Both the position numbers and the translations under genes were made by a program. Positions 1-10,128 of a DNA stretch of 64,000 nt are shown in pieces; the stretch's first letter is position 1; each line of letters begins with the position of its first letter. The notes beneath the pieces were generated by a model that saw only the letters and a program-made list of their open reading frames with translations, was not told the origin of the DNA and searched no databases. Origin of the DNA: Amia ocellicauda (Eukaryota; Chordata; Actinopteri; Amiiformes; Amiidae); NCBI RefSeq assembly GCF_036373705.1, contig NC_089856.1, positions 29,794,298 to 29,858,297 of the forward strand, given 5' to 3'.

Positions 1-1112
1 GATCTACTATTGGAGTGTTAATAGTTTTTATAGGAGAGAGAAAAGGGGCGTTGCTGGCGGGTTTTGATATGGGTAGCTTGTCGGACATCCAGTAAAGGAT
101 AGTAACTGTACAGTTTTTCTGTGAGACAGTCTCTGACAAGGCTGTAAAAGTCGCTGTCGAGGTTTAGTGATCTCTTGAATATGGAAGGTGTTGGATAAGG
201 ACAAGGTATTGTGGGGGGCGTGGCAGTGCCATATCCGGTTAAGGAGGAGTGCCAAGAACCTAGAGAAGGTCTGCCACCTCCTCAGTACCAAAGATCCTAT
301 ATTTAAACGAGATAGTCAACTCCCCCTTTTCTTCCGTCTTTGAGACGCAATGCATTATTGGAGTAACAGAGTTCCAGTGGTGCTTTTCTGCCTAGCTATA
401 CAATGGAAAACCTGCCTCATATTATATTCAAAGCTTCTTTGTAAAAAACAATAGAATTTTTAACGTAATGCACCTGATTGTATTACAGACATCCCATCTT
501 AACATATACAAGTTATTATTTCAATCAGCAACATTTTTACCTGGCCTGACAACAATGCTATAATCGCGGAAGTGTTGTCTATAGTACACATTGCTGGTTC
601 AAATAATAACTCGTATATGTTAAGAAGGGGTGTATGTAATACAATCCAGATGCATCATGTTAAAAATGCAATTGTTTATTATTACAAAGAAAGCTTTTTC
701 CATTATTTAAATAGGGATGAGTGCCACCAGAACTCGTTGTTATTCCCATAATGCATTGCGTCTCAAAGATGGAAGAAAAGGGGGAGTAACTATCTTGTTT
801 AAATATAGGATCTTTGGTACTGAGGAGGTGGCAGACCTTCTCTGGGTTCTTGGCACACCTCCTTAACAAGATATGGCACTGCCACGCCCCCCCATACCTT
901 GTCCTTCTCCAGCACCTTCCACATTCAAGAGATCACTAAATCTTGACAGCCAGACTTTTACACTTGTCAGAGACCGTCTCGCAGAAAAACTGCACAGTTA
1001 CTATCCTTTACCGGATGTCCGACAAGATACCCATAACAAAACACACCAGCACGCCCCTTTTCTCTCTCCTATAAAAACTCTAACACTCCTCACAGATCAT
1101 GTGTTGCAAATG
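1..1112. repeat. Long imperfect palindrome (foldback/MITE-like), left end cut by the window
   Basis: Positions 1 to about 530 read as the imperfect reverse complement of about 590-1100. For example, TATAGGAGAGAGAAAAGGGG at 31-50 is mirrored by the CCCCTTTTCTCTCTCCTATA block near 1056-1075. The arms meet around a short spacer near 540-588, which itself contains a smaller GACAACA/TGTTGTC pair. By eye the arms are roughly 80-85% identical with small indels. No protein-coding potential was recognised: the open frames here are mirror images of one another. The left terminus may lie outside the window, so no target-site duplication could be tested. It is probably a non-autonomous DNA transposon with very long terminal inverted repeats, or a head-to-head duplicated element. 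Confidence 0.7.
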
Positions 1113-1175
1113 TAACGGGGCTCATTCGTGTTATAATGAGCATGTTACAAAATGACGTAACCCCTCAGTAAAAGT

Positions 1176-1247
1176 AGTACAGTGTTATGCCTCCCACGGT
1201 GGGAGACCCGGTCTTTTGGTGTAGAGGGCTTAACACTGTACTGTGCT
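1176..1247. repeat. Short imperfect inverted repeat
   Basis: AGTACAGTGTTATGCC near 1176 is mirrored by GGGCTTAACACTGTACT near 1226. A second pair, CCCACGGTGGG, lies inside the loop. It sits directly before a tRNA-like stretch and may be the leading part of the same repeat. Confidence 0.45.
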
Positions 1248-1250
1248 AGA

Positions 1251-1322
1251 GCCGCTGTGGTGCAGAGCGCTCGGAGGGCCGCCGGTGGTGTGTGGTTGGA
1301 ATCCCGGGCGGGGAGCTCCGAC
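1251..1322 (+). repeat. tRNA-like SINE head
   Basis: The stretch has an A-box-like TGTGGTGCAGAGC and, about 30 bases later, a B-box-like GGTTGGAATCCC, the spacing of an RNA polymerase III internal promoter. The cloverleaf stems are poor and the B box departs from GGTTCGAATCC, so this is read as a tRNA-derived SINE head rather than a working tRNA gene. Confidence 0.4.
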
Positions 1323-1511
1323 CTGCATCGGCTACACAAATCTAATCTCAAATACATATTTTTCTTTCTGCAGCAGCTTCACCAGACAGTTCAATTCTTT
1401 ACGACCAAAACCCATACCTTCCTGCAGTATTTCCCTGCTGAACTGCAGTATTGACATCTGCTGGTCTCCTGTGCCGCCTGGTGAATTGGACTGCGTTAAC
1501 TCGCAGAGAAC

Positions 1512-2850
1512 CGGAGGCTGCTTTCAACCAATCATGCTTTATAGTCTTCAATGATCTGCCTCCATCTGCCTTGCAGGTTTGAAAGAGCATAGGAGGGAAA
1601 TTAGTTTTGAAGGAAGTCAAGAAGGAAAGGCTTGTGCCTGTATAACCCTATTATACTGTACTTAATACAATTATTACAAAATATAACCATGTATGCATGT
1701 ACATATATATTTAATAAATTAAGCTGATTAATATATTCAACATTAATCATACAATGTTGTATCAAGTGGCTACAAATGTACAGTGTTAAAGTAAGAAACT
1801 AAGAAGATACGGTTTTGCAGTTAAAATTAATTTTCAATATATTTAAGTGTCATGATGTATATTTTGCCTGTGTATTTTGTCCTTATTAGTAGTACTACTG
1901 CTGGCTACTGTTTATAATTGTACAATACTCAAGTACTCAGTACTGAAAAGATGTATGAGTATGGGGACCAAATAGGCCATAATACATCAAATTGTGGCAT
2001 ACTAGATCTGTTTATGTGTGTGTATAATATCGGTTGTTCATGTGACTCCACTGGGGGGTATAGGACTAGGGGGACAACGGGAAATCAAGGCGGAAGCAGC
2101 AGGGCGAGCTTTGTCCTCAAGCAACACATTACTGAATGACTTAACCATGTCTATCTGAACAAGACATTAAAAATAAAATTTTAAATATTGATCACACTGT
2201 GTCCATGGTAGAAACTTATGGGGCGCCGTTTGTGGGACAAAATGCACATCATGTGCACGCAGTGTGCATTCCGTGGGACAAAATGCACATCATGTGCACG
2301 CAGTGTGCGTTCCGTGGGACAAAATGTGTATTGTGTGCACAAAAGAGCTTCCGTGCACGGAATTATGTATGACACAAATGGAGCCCCAAAGTGACACAAT
2401 CCAATGTATTATGGCCTGTTTGGCCCCCATACTCTCGTACATCTTTTCAGTACTGAGTACTTGAATATTGTACAATTAAAAACAGTAGCCAGCAGTAGTG
2501 CTACTAATAAGGACAAAATACACCGGCAAAATATATTTAAGTGACATTAAGTGACATTATTTTAACTGCAAAACCATACCTTCTTAGTTGCTTATTTTAA
2601 CACCATACATATGTAGCCACTCGATACAAAATTGTATGATTAATGTTGAATATATTAATCAGCTTAATTTATTAAATATATATGAACATGGTTATATTTT
2701 TTAATTGTATTAAGTACAGTATAATAGGGTTATGTCAAAACCCTATTATACCTTCAAAACTAATTTCCCTCCTTTGCTCTTTCAAACCTACAAGGCAGTT
2801 GGAGGCGGAGACTGTAAAGCATGACTGGCTGAAGCGGCCACCTCTTCTTA
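1512..2850. repeat. Second long palindromic element with a non-palindromic core
   Basis: The left arm, about 1512-2000, matches the reverse complement of the right arm, about 2395-2846. Both arms carry the same landmarks in mirrored order: AATCATGCTTTA, a GGAGGGAAATTAGTTTTGAAG block, CCCTATTATACTGTACTTAA, and the TCAGTACTGAGTACTTGAA block near the core. The core of about 390 bp is not palindromic and holds a 41-bp tandem repeat. A tight hairpin (TATAATAGGGTT / AACCCTATTATA) sits at 2719-2750 inside the right arm. No transposase was seen. It is most likely a non-autonomous DNA transposon with arms of about 450-490 bp. Confidence 0.65.
2232..2354. repeat. 41-bp tandem repeat, three copies
   Basis: Three head-to-tail units start at 2232, 2273 and 2314, each opening GTGGGACAAAATG. 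The first two are nearly identical; the third has diverged (TGTATTGTGTGCAC). They fill part of the core of the surrounding palindromic element. Confidence 0.75.
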
Positions 2851-3181
2851 GCAATTTGTTTGCGAGTCGCATACCCTGGAGGCTCAGCCAGTCAGCCATT
2901 TACCTTGGAGCCTCCAGTGTAGGACTCCAGTACAGGCAGGATTAAGGCAGAGAAACAGTACAAAGTAAAGCAAACCCCACTGGATCTTCTAGAGCTGGGC
3001 CTCCCTTGTACCAGAACTGGAACTCCACTGAATTGGGATAACCTCCACACTGCCTCTGTAGAAACAAGAAAAACATGAATAAGTTCTGTAAAAATATCTA
3101 CTCTGGGTCTCCCTTGTCCCGAGTCCAAGCTTAGGGATATGAAGGGGGAGAGAGAAAGAGGGAGTCAGTGTGCGTCTAACC

Positions 3182-3531
3182 CAGTGGTTCTCAATCCTGG
3201 TCCTGGCAGAACACTGACCCTGCAGTTTTTTGTTCCAACTGAGCTCTCAATTACTTAATTGAACCCTTAATTGAAGTAATTTGATTACATTTTAATCTTT
3301 ACATTTTAATTTTAATTGTGTAACTGATCAAATGTTTGTTCCATAAAAAGATAATAATTTCCTTAATAATATCATACTTAACTTAAAACCTCTACTGTTA
3401 AACATAAATAAAAGGCTCTGATTTAGGAAATTATTAGTTCAATTAAGGGTTCAATTAAGTAAATGAGAGCTCAGTTTGAACAAAAACCAGCAGGATCAGT
3501 GTTCCCACAGGACCAGGATTGAGAACTACTG
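3182..3531. mobile_element. hAT-type palindromic MITE, 350 bp, with 8-bp TSD
   Basis: The termini are near-perfect inverted repeats: the left begins CAGTGGTTCTCAATCCTGG and the right end, reversed, begins CAGTAGTTCTCAATCCTGG. Homology continues inward through much of the element, including TTAATTGAACCCTTAATTG on both sides. The element is flanked by GTCTAACC at 3174-3181 and again at 3532-3539, an exact 8-bp target duplication of the hAT type. It has no coding capacity. The boundaries are firm. Confidence 0.9.
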
Positions 3532-3640
3532 GTCTAACCTATTGGTCTTTACATTGCCACTGTCATGTCTCTTGCCACTATTCCCCTTTTCTCTCTCCCT
3601 CTCAGGGGTTGATTTTTGTCCCTGTTTTTCTTTTGTACTA

Positions 3641-3695
<55 letters not shown>

Positions 3696-3696
3696 T
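3641..3696. repeat. (TAT)n microsatellite
   Basis: Uninterrupted TAT/ATT trinucleotide run of about 18 units. Confidence 0.95.
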
Positions 3697-4023
3697 TATA
3701 ATGTGATTCTGTGCTGTGTGTGTGGAAGGGGATATGGGTTCTTGATTTTTCTATTATAGGGGTTTTATATTCTGTTCTCTCCGCTGGCTGTGTGGTTCAG
3801 CCTTTATTTTTGAGAGAACAGCCATTCTTACAGTTTAGCCCACAGTCATACAGACACTACTGCAGGACAGATGCACAGTAAGTATGGGTGTCAACTGATG
3901 ACACCAAACAGACTCCAGCTTTTGCAGCTGGTACAGAGGAACACATGCAGAAGGCAATTGCATTAACGAGCAGGCAGCACTGTGAGGTGGGTTTGAATCA
4001 CTGTAGAAGACAAATGGTTACGC

Positions 4024-4196
4024 TTGTACCTCTGTTCCTGGAGAGCCGCAATCCTGCAGGATTTCCAGGTCTCTCTAAATGACAATCAATGGATACCTTG
4101 AACACAGGGACATATTGCGTAATTAAGATCCACAATTGGTTCAATTAAACAGTTAATGATCTGGATAGAACAATAACCTCCAGGACCAGAATCAGC
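4024..4196. mobile_element. Decayed hAT-like MITE
   Basis: The left part carries GTTCCTGGAGAGCCGCAATC and the right part CTCCAGGACCAGAATCAGCA, imperfect inverted repeats typical of the fish 'gttctcaaccctggtcctgg' hAT MITE class. The arms are diverged and no target duplication was found, so the ends are approximate. Confidence 0.4.
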
Positions 4197-5145
4197 AGCC
4201 CCTGCACTGTTTCAAAAACCTGTAAGTTTTGACCATACCCATCTGGCCAGTTAATCATCGAGAGAGGAGAGCCCTGTTTGTGGTCTGGGAGAGCCAGCCG
4301 ATAAACTGACAAAAAAATCAGACTCTCGGCAGAGTCCCTCAGTGCCCAGAGCGCCGATTCCTTTCAGGCAGGATGAGACTTGACAATTTACAAATAAATT
4401 AAAATAGAAAGAAAGAAAGAGAAAATAATTAACCATTTTAACTTGCTCTTTAATGGATTTGGGGTTTGTAAAGGGAGGTTAAAGGTATTTTCTATAATTA
4501 TTATCATGTTATTTTATCTTTGTATAGATATGTTTAACTTTTTTTTTTAACTGACCTGGGTGTGTTGTTGGCAATCATGTTATTGACCCCGGCTGCAGGG
4601 ACCCCTGCGTGACTCTGTACAGTAAATAAATACATTCCATATGTTTAAAAGTATGTACTTCTTATTATATGTATGAATAATTTAAATGCCCCTTTTATTG
4701 TTTTTGTTTTTTCCCCCCTGTAGAGTTTACTGAACAAAACCCACTATATTAAATAAGAGTTTTCCAAGCCTACCTTGAATCTTTCTCTTATGTTCTCTTC
4801 CTGTGTCATTGATATTTACTTTAGCCCACTTAGGTACATGTAAGCTGTAGCATGAACTAGGGTGTCATTGTCACCTTGCACTGTTTGCCTCCAACTCTAG
4901 AACATTATGAGAACAGTTGGAAACAAATTTTGCCCTAAAGAACTGAACTGGTCTCCAAGCGAGAGTTCATGCTGATTCTGAACAGTGAACAGTGCACATC
5001 TTTCTGCTCCACAGCACACAGCCACACACCAAGGCCAGCAAAGCACATCACTGCAGATTCTTTAAGCAATGGATATTACAAATATGTTCTCACTTCACAG
5101 GTCCTCTCCGAAGTATAGTGCCAGCCTTTCCCCCTGACTTCTTCA

Positions 5146-8100
5146 CTACTTCTTCTTCTTCTTGCCCTTCTCTTTACCCTTGGCCTTTCCCTTTTTGCCC
5201 TTCTTGAAGGGACCGAGCCCGCGTCGCACCAGAGTGCCTCGCCACCAGGACTGGATCTGAGAGACAGGTGTAGGGGGGGTATTAACCAAGATGGACATGT
5301 TAATACAGAGAGATGTGGATGTAATAGACTAATCAATGAGTAGAGAGACATTATAAAAATGAGAGAGTGCCTCAGTATGAGCAGACCTTGACTGCAGCGC
5401 TGCTCTCTGTTGCCTCCTGTTCCCTCAGTCTCCGGGCTGTCTCCTTCTCCACATGGTCCTCAATCACAAGCTGCTCACCCTCCCTGTACTGATACAGCAC
5501 AAAGGATAAATGGAACAAAAATATACCCAGTGATCCTGGTTTCAGACCTAAACACACCTGTTCAAAACCGTCATCTTGAGTCCTCGTTTCTCTGCTGAAG
5601 TTCCTCAGATAGATACTGAGGATTTTGAAAATAGATTGTGAAAGACTACACAGAGCTCCTCTGACATTCCTGTATATGAACTGTGGGTGCTGTATAAAGG
5701 GTGTACAATGTGCATCCAGTGGGTTCAGTGACTATGCAGTAAAAGTGAATATAAACTGTGTTGAGTGTGTACCTGCTGGGCCAGCCCTTGTATGCTGGTC
5801 AGATTACGGGTTTTACTGCTCTTTGTCAAGTTGATCTCCTGCTGTTTGTCCTCCGTGTCTCTCTCATAGCACTCTACACACATCTCCAACTCCTCGATCA
5901 CTCTCTGTGGGGCATAGAGACACACAGCCAAAATAACCCAACCGATCAGCTTCCAGACCAATAACTACTCCTCCAAGCAGATTCCTCCACTTTACCCAGA
6001 AGCGCCTATTGGTGAAGCTACCCCACATCTGACAATCATCTCACACCACATCACTGACCAGCCAATCAGTGAGCAGACGTTTTTCTGTGTAAACATGTAA
6101 TCATGTAAACAATGTAGGAGGGACACTCACAATCTGTTGCTGCTCCTTCAGTAACTTCTCCATCTCAGTTTGAACACGTGTCACCTCGTCAATCTTATCC
6201 TGCACATGCTGGGTAGAAAGGGAGACAATTTTAACAGATTGGAAGATACAGAGAAGGAAGTACGCACACAAACACACACACCCTGCAGTGCCCCCATACC
6301 TGTACTGATGCCTGCAGCTCGTTCTCAGTGTGGGTGATGATCTTGTTATCCTGGTACACCTGCAGCTCTGCACTGTTCTTCATGTACTTGCCCTCCAGCC
6401 CTGCCTTGGCCTTCATTTCCAGGAGCTGGTCCTTCGCGAGGGCAATCATCTCATCCTCCCTCTGGGAAAGGGGAGGTATTTAAACCACTAAGACACATGG
6501 CTCTGCTTCAGCCTGCACTTCGGCCAGCGTTGTGCTGGTGTTGCAATGTGTTAACTTTGAATATTACTGTATGTATAAGTGTGATAGGATGTATATTGCA
6601 ATATTCTATGTACGATAGATTCTGTTAATGTTCTGACAACAACCTCTGTGTTCCCGTTCCAGTACCTGTAGCTCCAGCTCATATTCTTGGTGGATGTCGA
6701 CCAGCTGTGCCTGCAGAGCTCGGACTCTGTGCCTGCCCTCTTCCTCCCTGTCAACATACACACAGTGACTAGTTAGCGGTAATGTGTAGTGATCAGCAGT
6801 GCTTCACAGCAGCCTCTCAGAAGGACAAGCATGAGGGTTGGGTTTCACACAAAGGCACTAACCTGACGATGATGTCATGCAGATTGGCCTTCCTCTTCAT
6901 CTTTGCCTGGATACCCAATAGCAGGCTCTGGACGGTGTCCTGTTCCTGAAGCTCCGCCAGCAGCTCTGAGATCATCTGCAATGCAAACTGCCTAAGACAA
7001 GGCGAAAAGTTGAAAAAGGTTATTTGTATAATGAATATTTATTGGACTTGTGTTCCTCTCCCTGCCCTCCCGTCCATCTCTCTTTCCCCCAACTTAGCAC
7101 GTGACTAACCGGTTTCTCTGCTCTTTCAAAGGTTTCTCTGGAGGCCTGTGTTCCACCGCCTGTCTAACGTCAGCGGATACGATCTGAAAGATGGAAACAC
7201 AGACACTAATGCTCAGACATACTCACAGACCTAATTGCAACTAGTGGCTGTCCTGTATGACACATTTCAGCTGTCCTGTGCAATGCTTGTCTGATCTTTA
7301 TTTAGCTAGTGTTTACATACAATAGTTATAGTGTAAAGCACGGGTAAGAAATTCTAGTCCTGGAGTATCACACTCTTGGGGTTCCTGGGTTTTTCTTAAT
7401 CATCAGTTGCTAAGTACTTAAATTATTAAATTATAATACTGACCAACTAAGCCAATCACTGGATTAACTGATTTATTAAAGGAACTGGGGAAAATAAAAA
7501 ACAGAAGTGGCTGTAGCAATCTAGGAGCACAGTAACCTACCACTGCTGTAAAGACTTAATCAGTAAGAGAGAGTGACAGGAGCTTCACATTCAGGCATGG
7601 TCTGACAGACAGGGAAGCACACTGATTGGGAAGACACACCCTGATCAAAGCTACACACAATGTAACAAAGAGACACTGAGAGCTGCATTCATGACACACA
7701 GACATACAATGATAGACAGTCATACGGAGTAACAGAGGCCTGGGTGGTGCAGTACCATTTCTGCGTCGGAGCAGCCCTCATAGGTAACGGGCTTGATGTG
7801 TCTTAACACAGCCAGTTTGTCCACGCTGTCCTGTATGATTGTACACTTCTGGCGACACTGCACTCGTCTGGGCTGGACTGCCGTACCTACTAATACACAG
7901 CAACAGCAACTGTACACACCAACATTTACTGTCAATACAACACAAAGCCTGGGTACACAAACTTGGAAACGTGTCCCACCCAATCAGGAGGTGTAGTTTT
8001 GGTTATAATACTTTGGTTCACCTGAAAAACTTGAATGTGACACTGAAGGTCTCTGTTCATTTGCAATAAGGAAGCGAATCCCAAATTTCACCTAAATAAC

Positions 8101-8966
8101 GTGTAGTAGTTTTGTCTGTACAATACCAGCAAGTTAAGACAGCATGCACATTTATATGAATTTCTTAATTTAAAACGGTAACATTAGTAATCTTACAACA
8201 ATTGCATATTGAACTATATTCATGAAGGGTGTTACAGAGGTTTTTCATTTTTTCTAAAAAGGAGATAAAATGCAAATTAAAGTTAGCATGTATACATCAG
8301 AGCCAACAATTTGATCCAAAATACTGCGCGAGTCATTTTTCATTAATTTTGCAGCTTATTTGTACTTTGTGTGAGACAATAAGTGCCAGAAAAAACAAAT
8401 TGCTATAAAAAGCCTTCATGAATACAATGTTTAATGTATTATGTAAAGTAGCACTATATTTTTAAAGGTATGGCAGTAGCAGTAAAATACTCCTAGATGG
8501 ATATTAAGGGGATGTCACACTATTATGTTATTTTATATTTTTATATAGGCAAAACAATAACCCTCCCGCAGCGCAACACTGATTATAATATTCAATAACT
8601 GCATCCAATATGATTAAATGTTGGATGCGTTCACGATACATATGTCGTCATAGATTATGACAATTATTTGATGACATTCTGCACAACGTCAAGGCACACA
8701 TATATTATTTGGTTGTATCAAAAGTAGACCGTAAAATGTGTTTGGTAGATTACTGTATGTCGTACAAACTCATCAGTAATTACATTATTGTAGCGTCATA
8801 CTATATACATAGCCTATATAATATATTACATAACCAAAAAAGTACACTAATTGTAATGAGTTAAATATTATCACATAAAAACAAACTGGAACAATACTTA
8901 CAATCTGGAGTTGCAAGTATTTCCACTCCCCGAACGGCCCTTGTAAGGATCTGACATCTCGGTCAT
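5146..8966 (-). CDS. IQCG: IQ motif-containing protein G / dynein regulatory complex subunit 9
   Basis: Ten coding exons, read on the minus strand: 8966-8902, 7867-7756, 7183-7110, 6991-6863, 6747-6666, 6461-6300, 6208-6131, 5904-5773, 5488-5387, 5256-5146. Lengths sum to 1047 bp (348 residues plus stop) with every phase closing. The product should be a subunit of the nexin-dynein regulatory complex of motile cilia and a calmodulin-binding protein. About residues 110-290 are charged coiled coil, with vertebrate IQCG signatures such as IVREEEGR, KDQLLEMKAKAGLE and KYMKNSAELQ. IQSWWRGTLVRR (313-324) fits IQxxxRGxxxR and is followed by a Lys/Gly-rich tail. Human IQCG is 443 residues, so this N-terminus is short. 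The exon 1/2 junction is the weakest call: acceptor CCAGCCCAG was chosen for phase. A second in-frame ATG is codon 4. Confidence 0.9.
7336..7536. mobile_element. Decayed MITE in IQCG intron 2
   Basis: TTCTAGTCCTGGAGTATCAC on the left and CTGTAGCAATCTAGGAGCAC on the right form imperfect inverted ends of the same hAT-like class as the element at 3182. It is strongly diverged and its ends are approximate. Confidence 0.35.
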
Positions 8967-8990
8967 AGCCCGCGTCGGATGCGCTCTGTA

Positions 8991-8998
8991 TGACGTCA
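8991..8998. promoter_or_regulatory. CRE-type palindrome at the IQCG 5' end
   Basis: A perfect TGACGTCA lies 25 bp upstream of the IQCG start codon, within the promoter or 5' UTR. CREB/CREM-family sites are common at genes expressed in ciliated and spermatogenic cells. Function here is inferred only from the match and position. Confidence 0.4.
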
Positions 8999-9000
8999 CA

Positions 9001-9552
9001 AACATCTGATTAAAAAACGCTTTTCACAAACCTTTCAATAATTGGATGACTTGATTTGTTATTTTTATATTATGTTAAAGTTTTTAACAAAAAATATGAA
9101 CTGCTAACATCAGACAGGAAAAGACAATACAAATTGTCACTTCTGCGAGTGACATGGCTGTACAAACAGCATATAACAACACTCTAATGATCGACTGTCA
9201 TAATTATGCGAGCCTAGCAAATCCCTTGACGACTGTTATCGGATGAGGAGTGTCCACCTTTACCTATTACTACAAGTAAACTCCCTGCCTAGAAGAAAGG
9301 GCACGATACTCTCTCGATACTATACATCTAATCGACAGCAGGCGTCAGGATAACTCCAAACATCATTCAAAGGCATCATTCTTCAGTTCAGTTCAAAATG
9401 TTTTTATTTGATAAACAGCTTTTTTTTTCTTCAAGAATCGCACTATAAATGACAAAAAAGAGAGATCCCTGTAACAATCACGATATCATGCACTTCCATA
9501 TATTCGCCATCGCCCTCTCCATACCAGTCACCTCTCCCAATTTCGTTCAGTC
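9001..9552. other. No gene seen (upstream of IQCG)
   Basis: AT-rich sequence with no supportable exon, RNA gene or recognised repeat. It may hold part of the IQCG promoter. Confidence 0.5.

Positions 9553-9606
<54 letters not shown>
9553..9606. repeat. (AAT)n microsatellite
   Basis: About 18 uninterrupted AAT units. Confidence 0.95.
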
Positions 9607-9608
<2 letters not shown>

Positions 9609-9830
9609 TTATAACAACAACAACATAAAACATATATCTACTAATAATTTAAACATGAAGTATTACCAAACATTTTTGTATTATAACAAAAATATCGACC
9701 ATCAAATCAGTTCGGAGTGAATACAAAGTAATACACATGATTGACAGTCCCTGTAACCAATGAAATAAGAGTAAAAACGGTTTAGCCATTTGTCTATTAA
9801 ATTAAGTCCCAGAAAAAACACACTCTGATA

Positions 9831-10128
9831 CGTGACACTGATTGATCCCTGATACAAAAACCGAGTAACTCCTGATACACACAAAACTGGACTGACACCT
9901 GATATCTGATATTAAATTGGAGTGACACCTGATACCTGATATTTAATTGGAGTGACAACTGATATTAAATTGGAATTACACCTGATACCTGATATTAAAT
10001 TGAAGTGACACCTGATACCTGACACAAAATTCGAGTGACACCTTAAATTCGAGTGATACCTGATATTAACTTCATGTGACACCTGATATTAATTTCGAGT
10101 GACACCTGATATTAAATTGGAGTGATGC
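9831..10128. repeat. Degenerate minisatellite
   Basis: At least ten imperfect units built on GAGTGACACCTGATATTAAATT, with unit lengths varying through optional insertion of a second CTGATA(C/T) block. The array is AT-rich, non-coding, and lies between the divergent IQCG and DYNLT2B genes. Confidence 0.8.

Noticed and set aside
28..1115. Open frames of 69-87 codons in the first kilobase as genes
   Set aside because: They lie in the arms of a palindrome and are mirror images of one another; no protein family was recognised.
1251..1322. A functional tRNA gene
   Set aside because: Imperfect A and B boxes and poor stem pairing; better read as a SINE head.
1145..1620. Overlapping frames around 1.2-1.6 kb as a gene
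   Set aside because: They cover a tRNA-like repeat head and the arm of a palindromic element, with no splice structure or homology.
9831..10128. CRISPR-like array
   Set aside because: Units are contiguous, variable and AT-rich without spacer structure, and the genome is vertebrate; it is a minisatellite.
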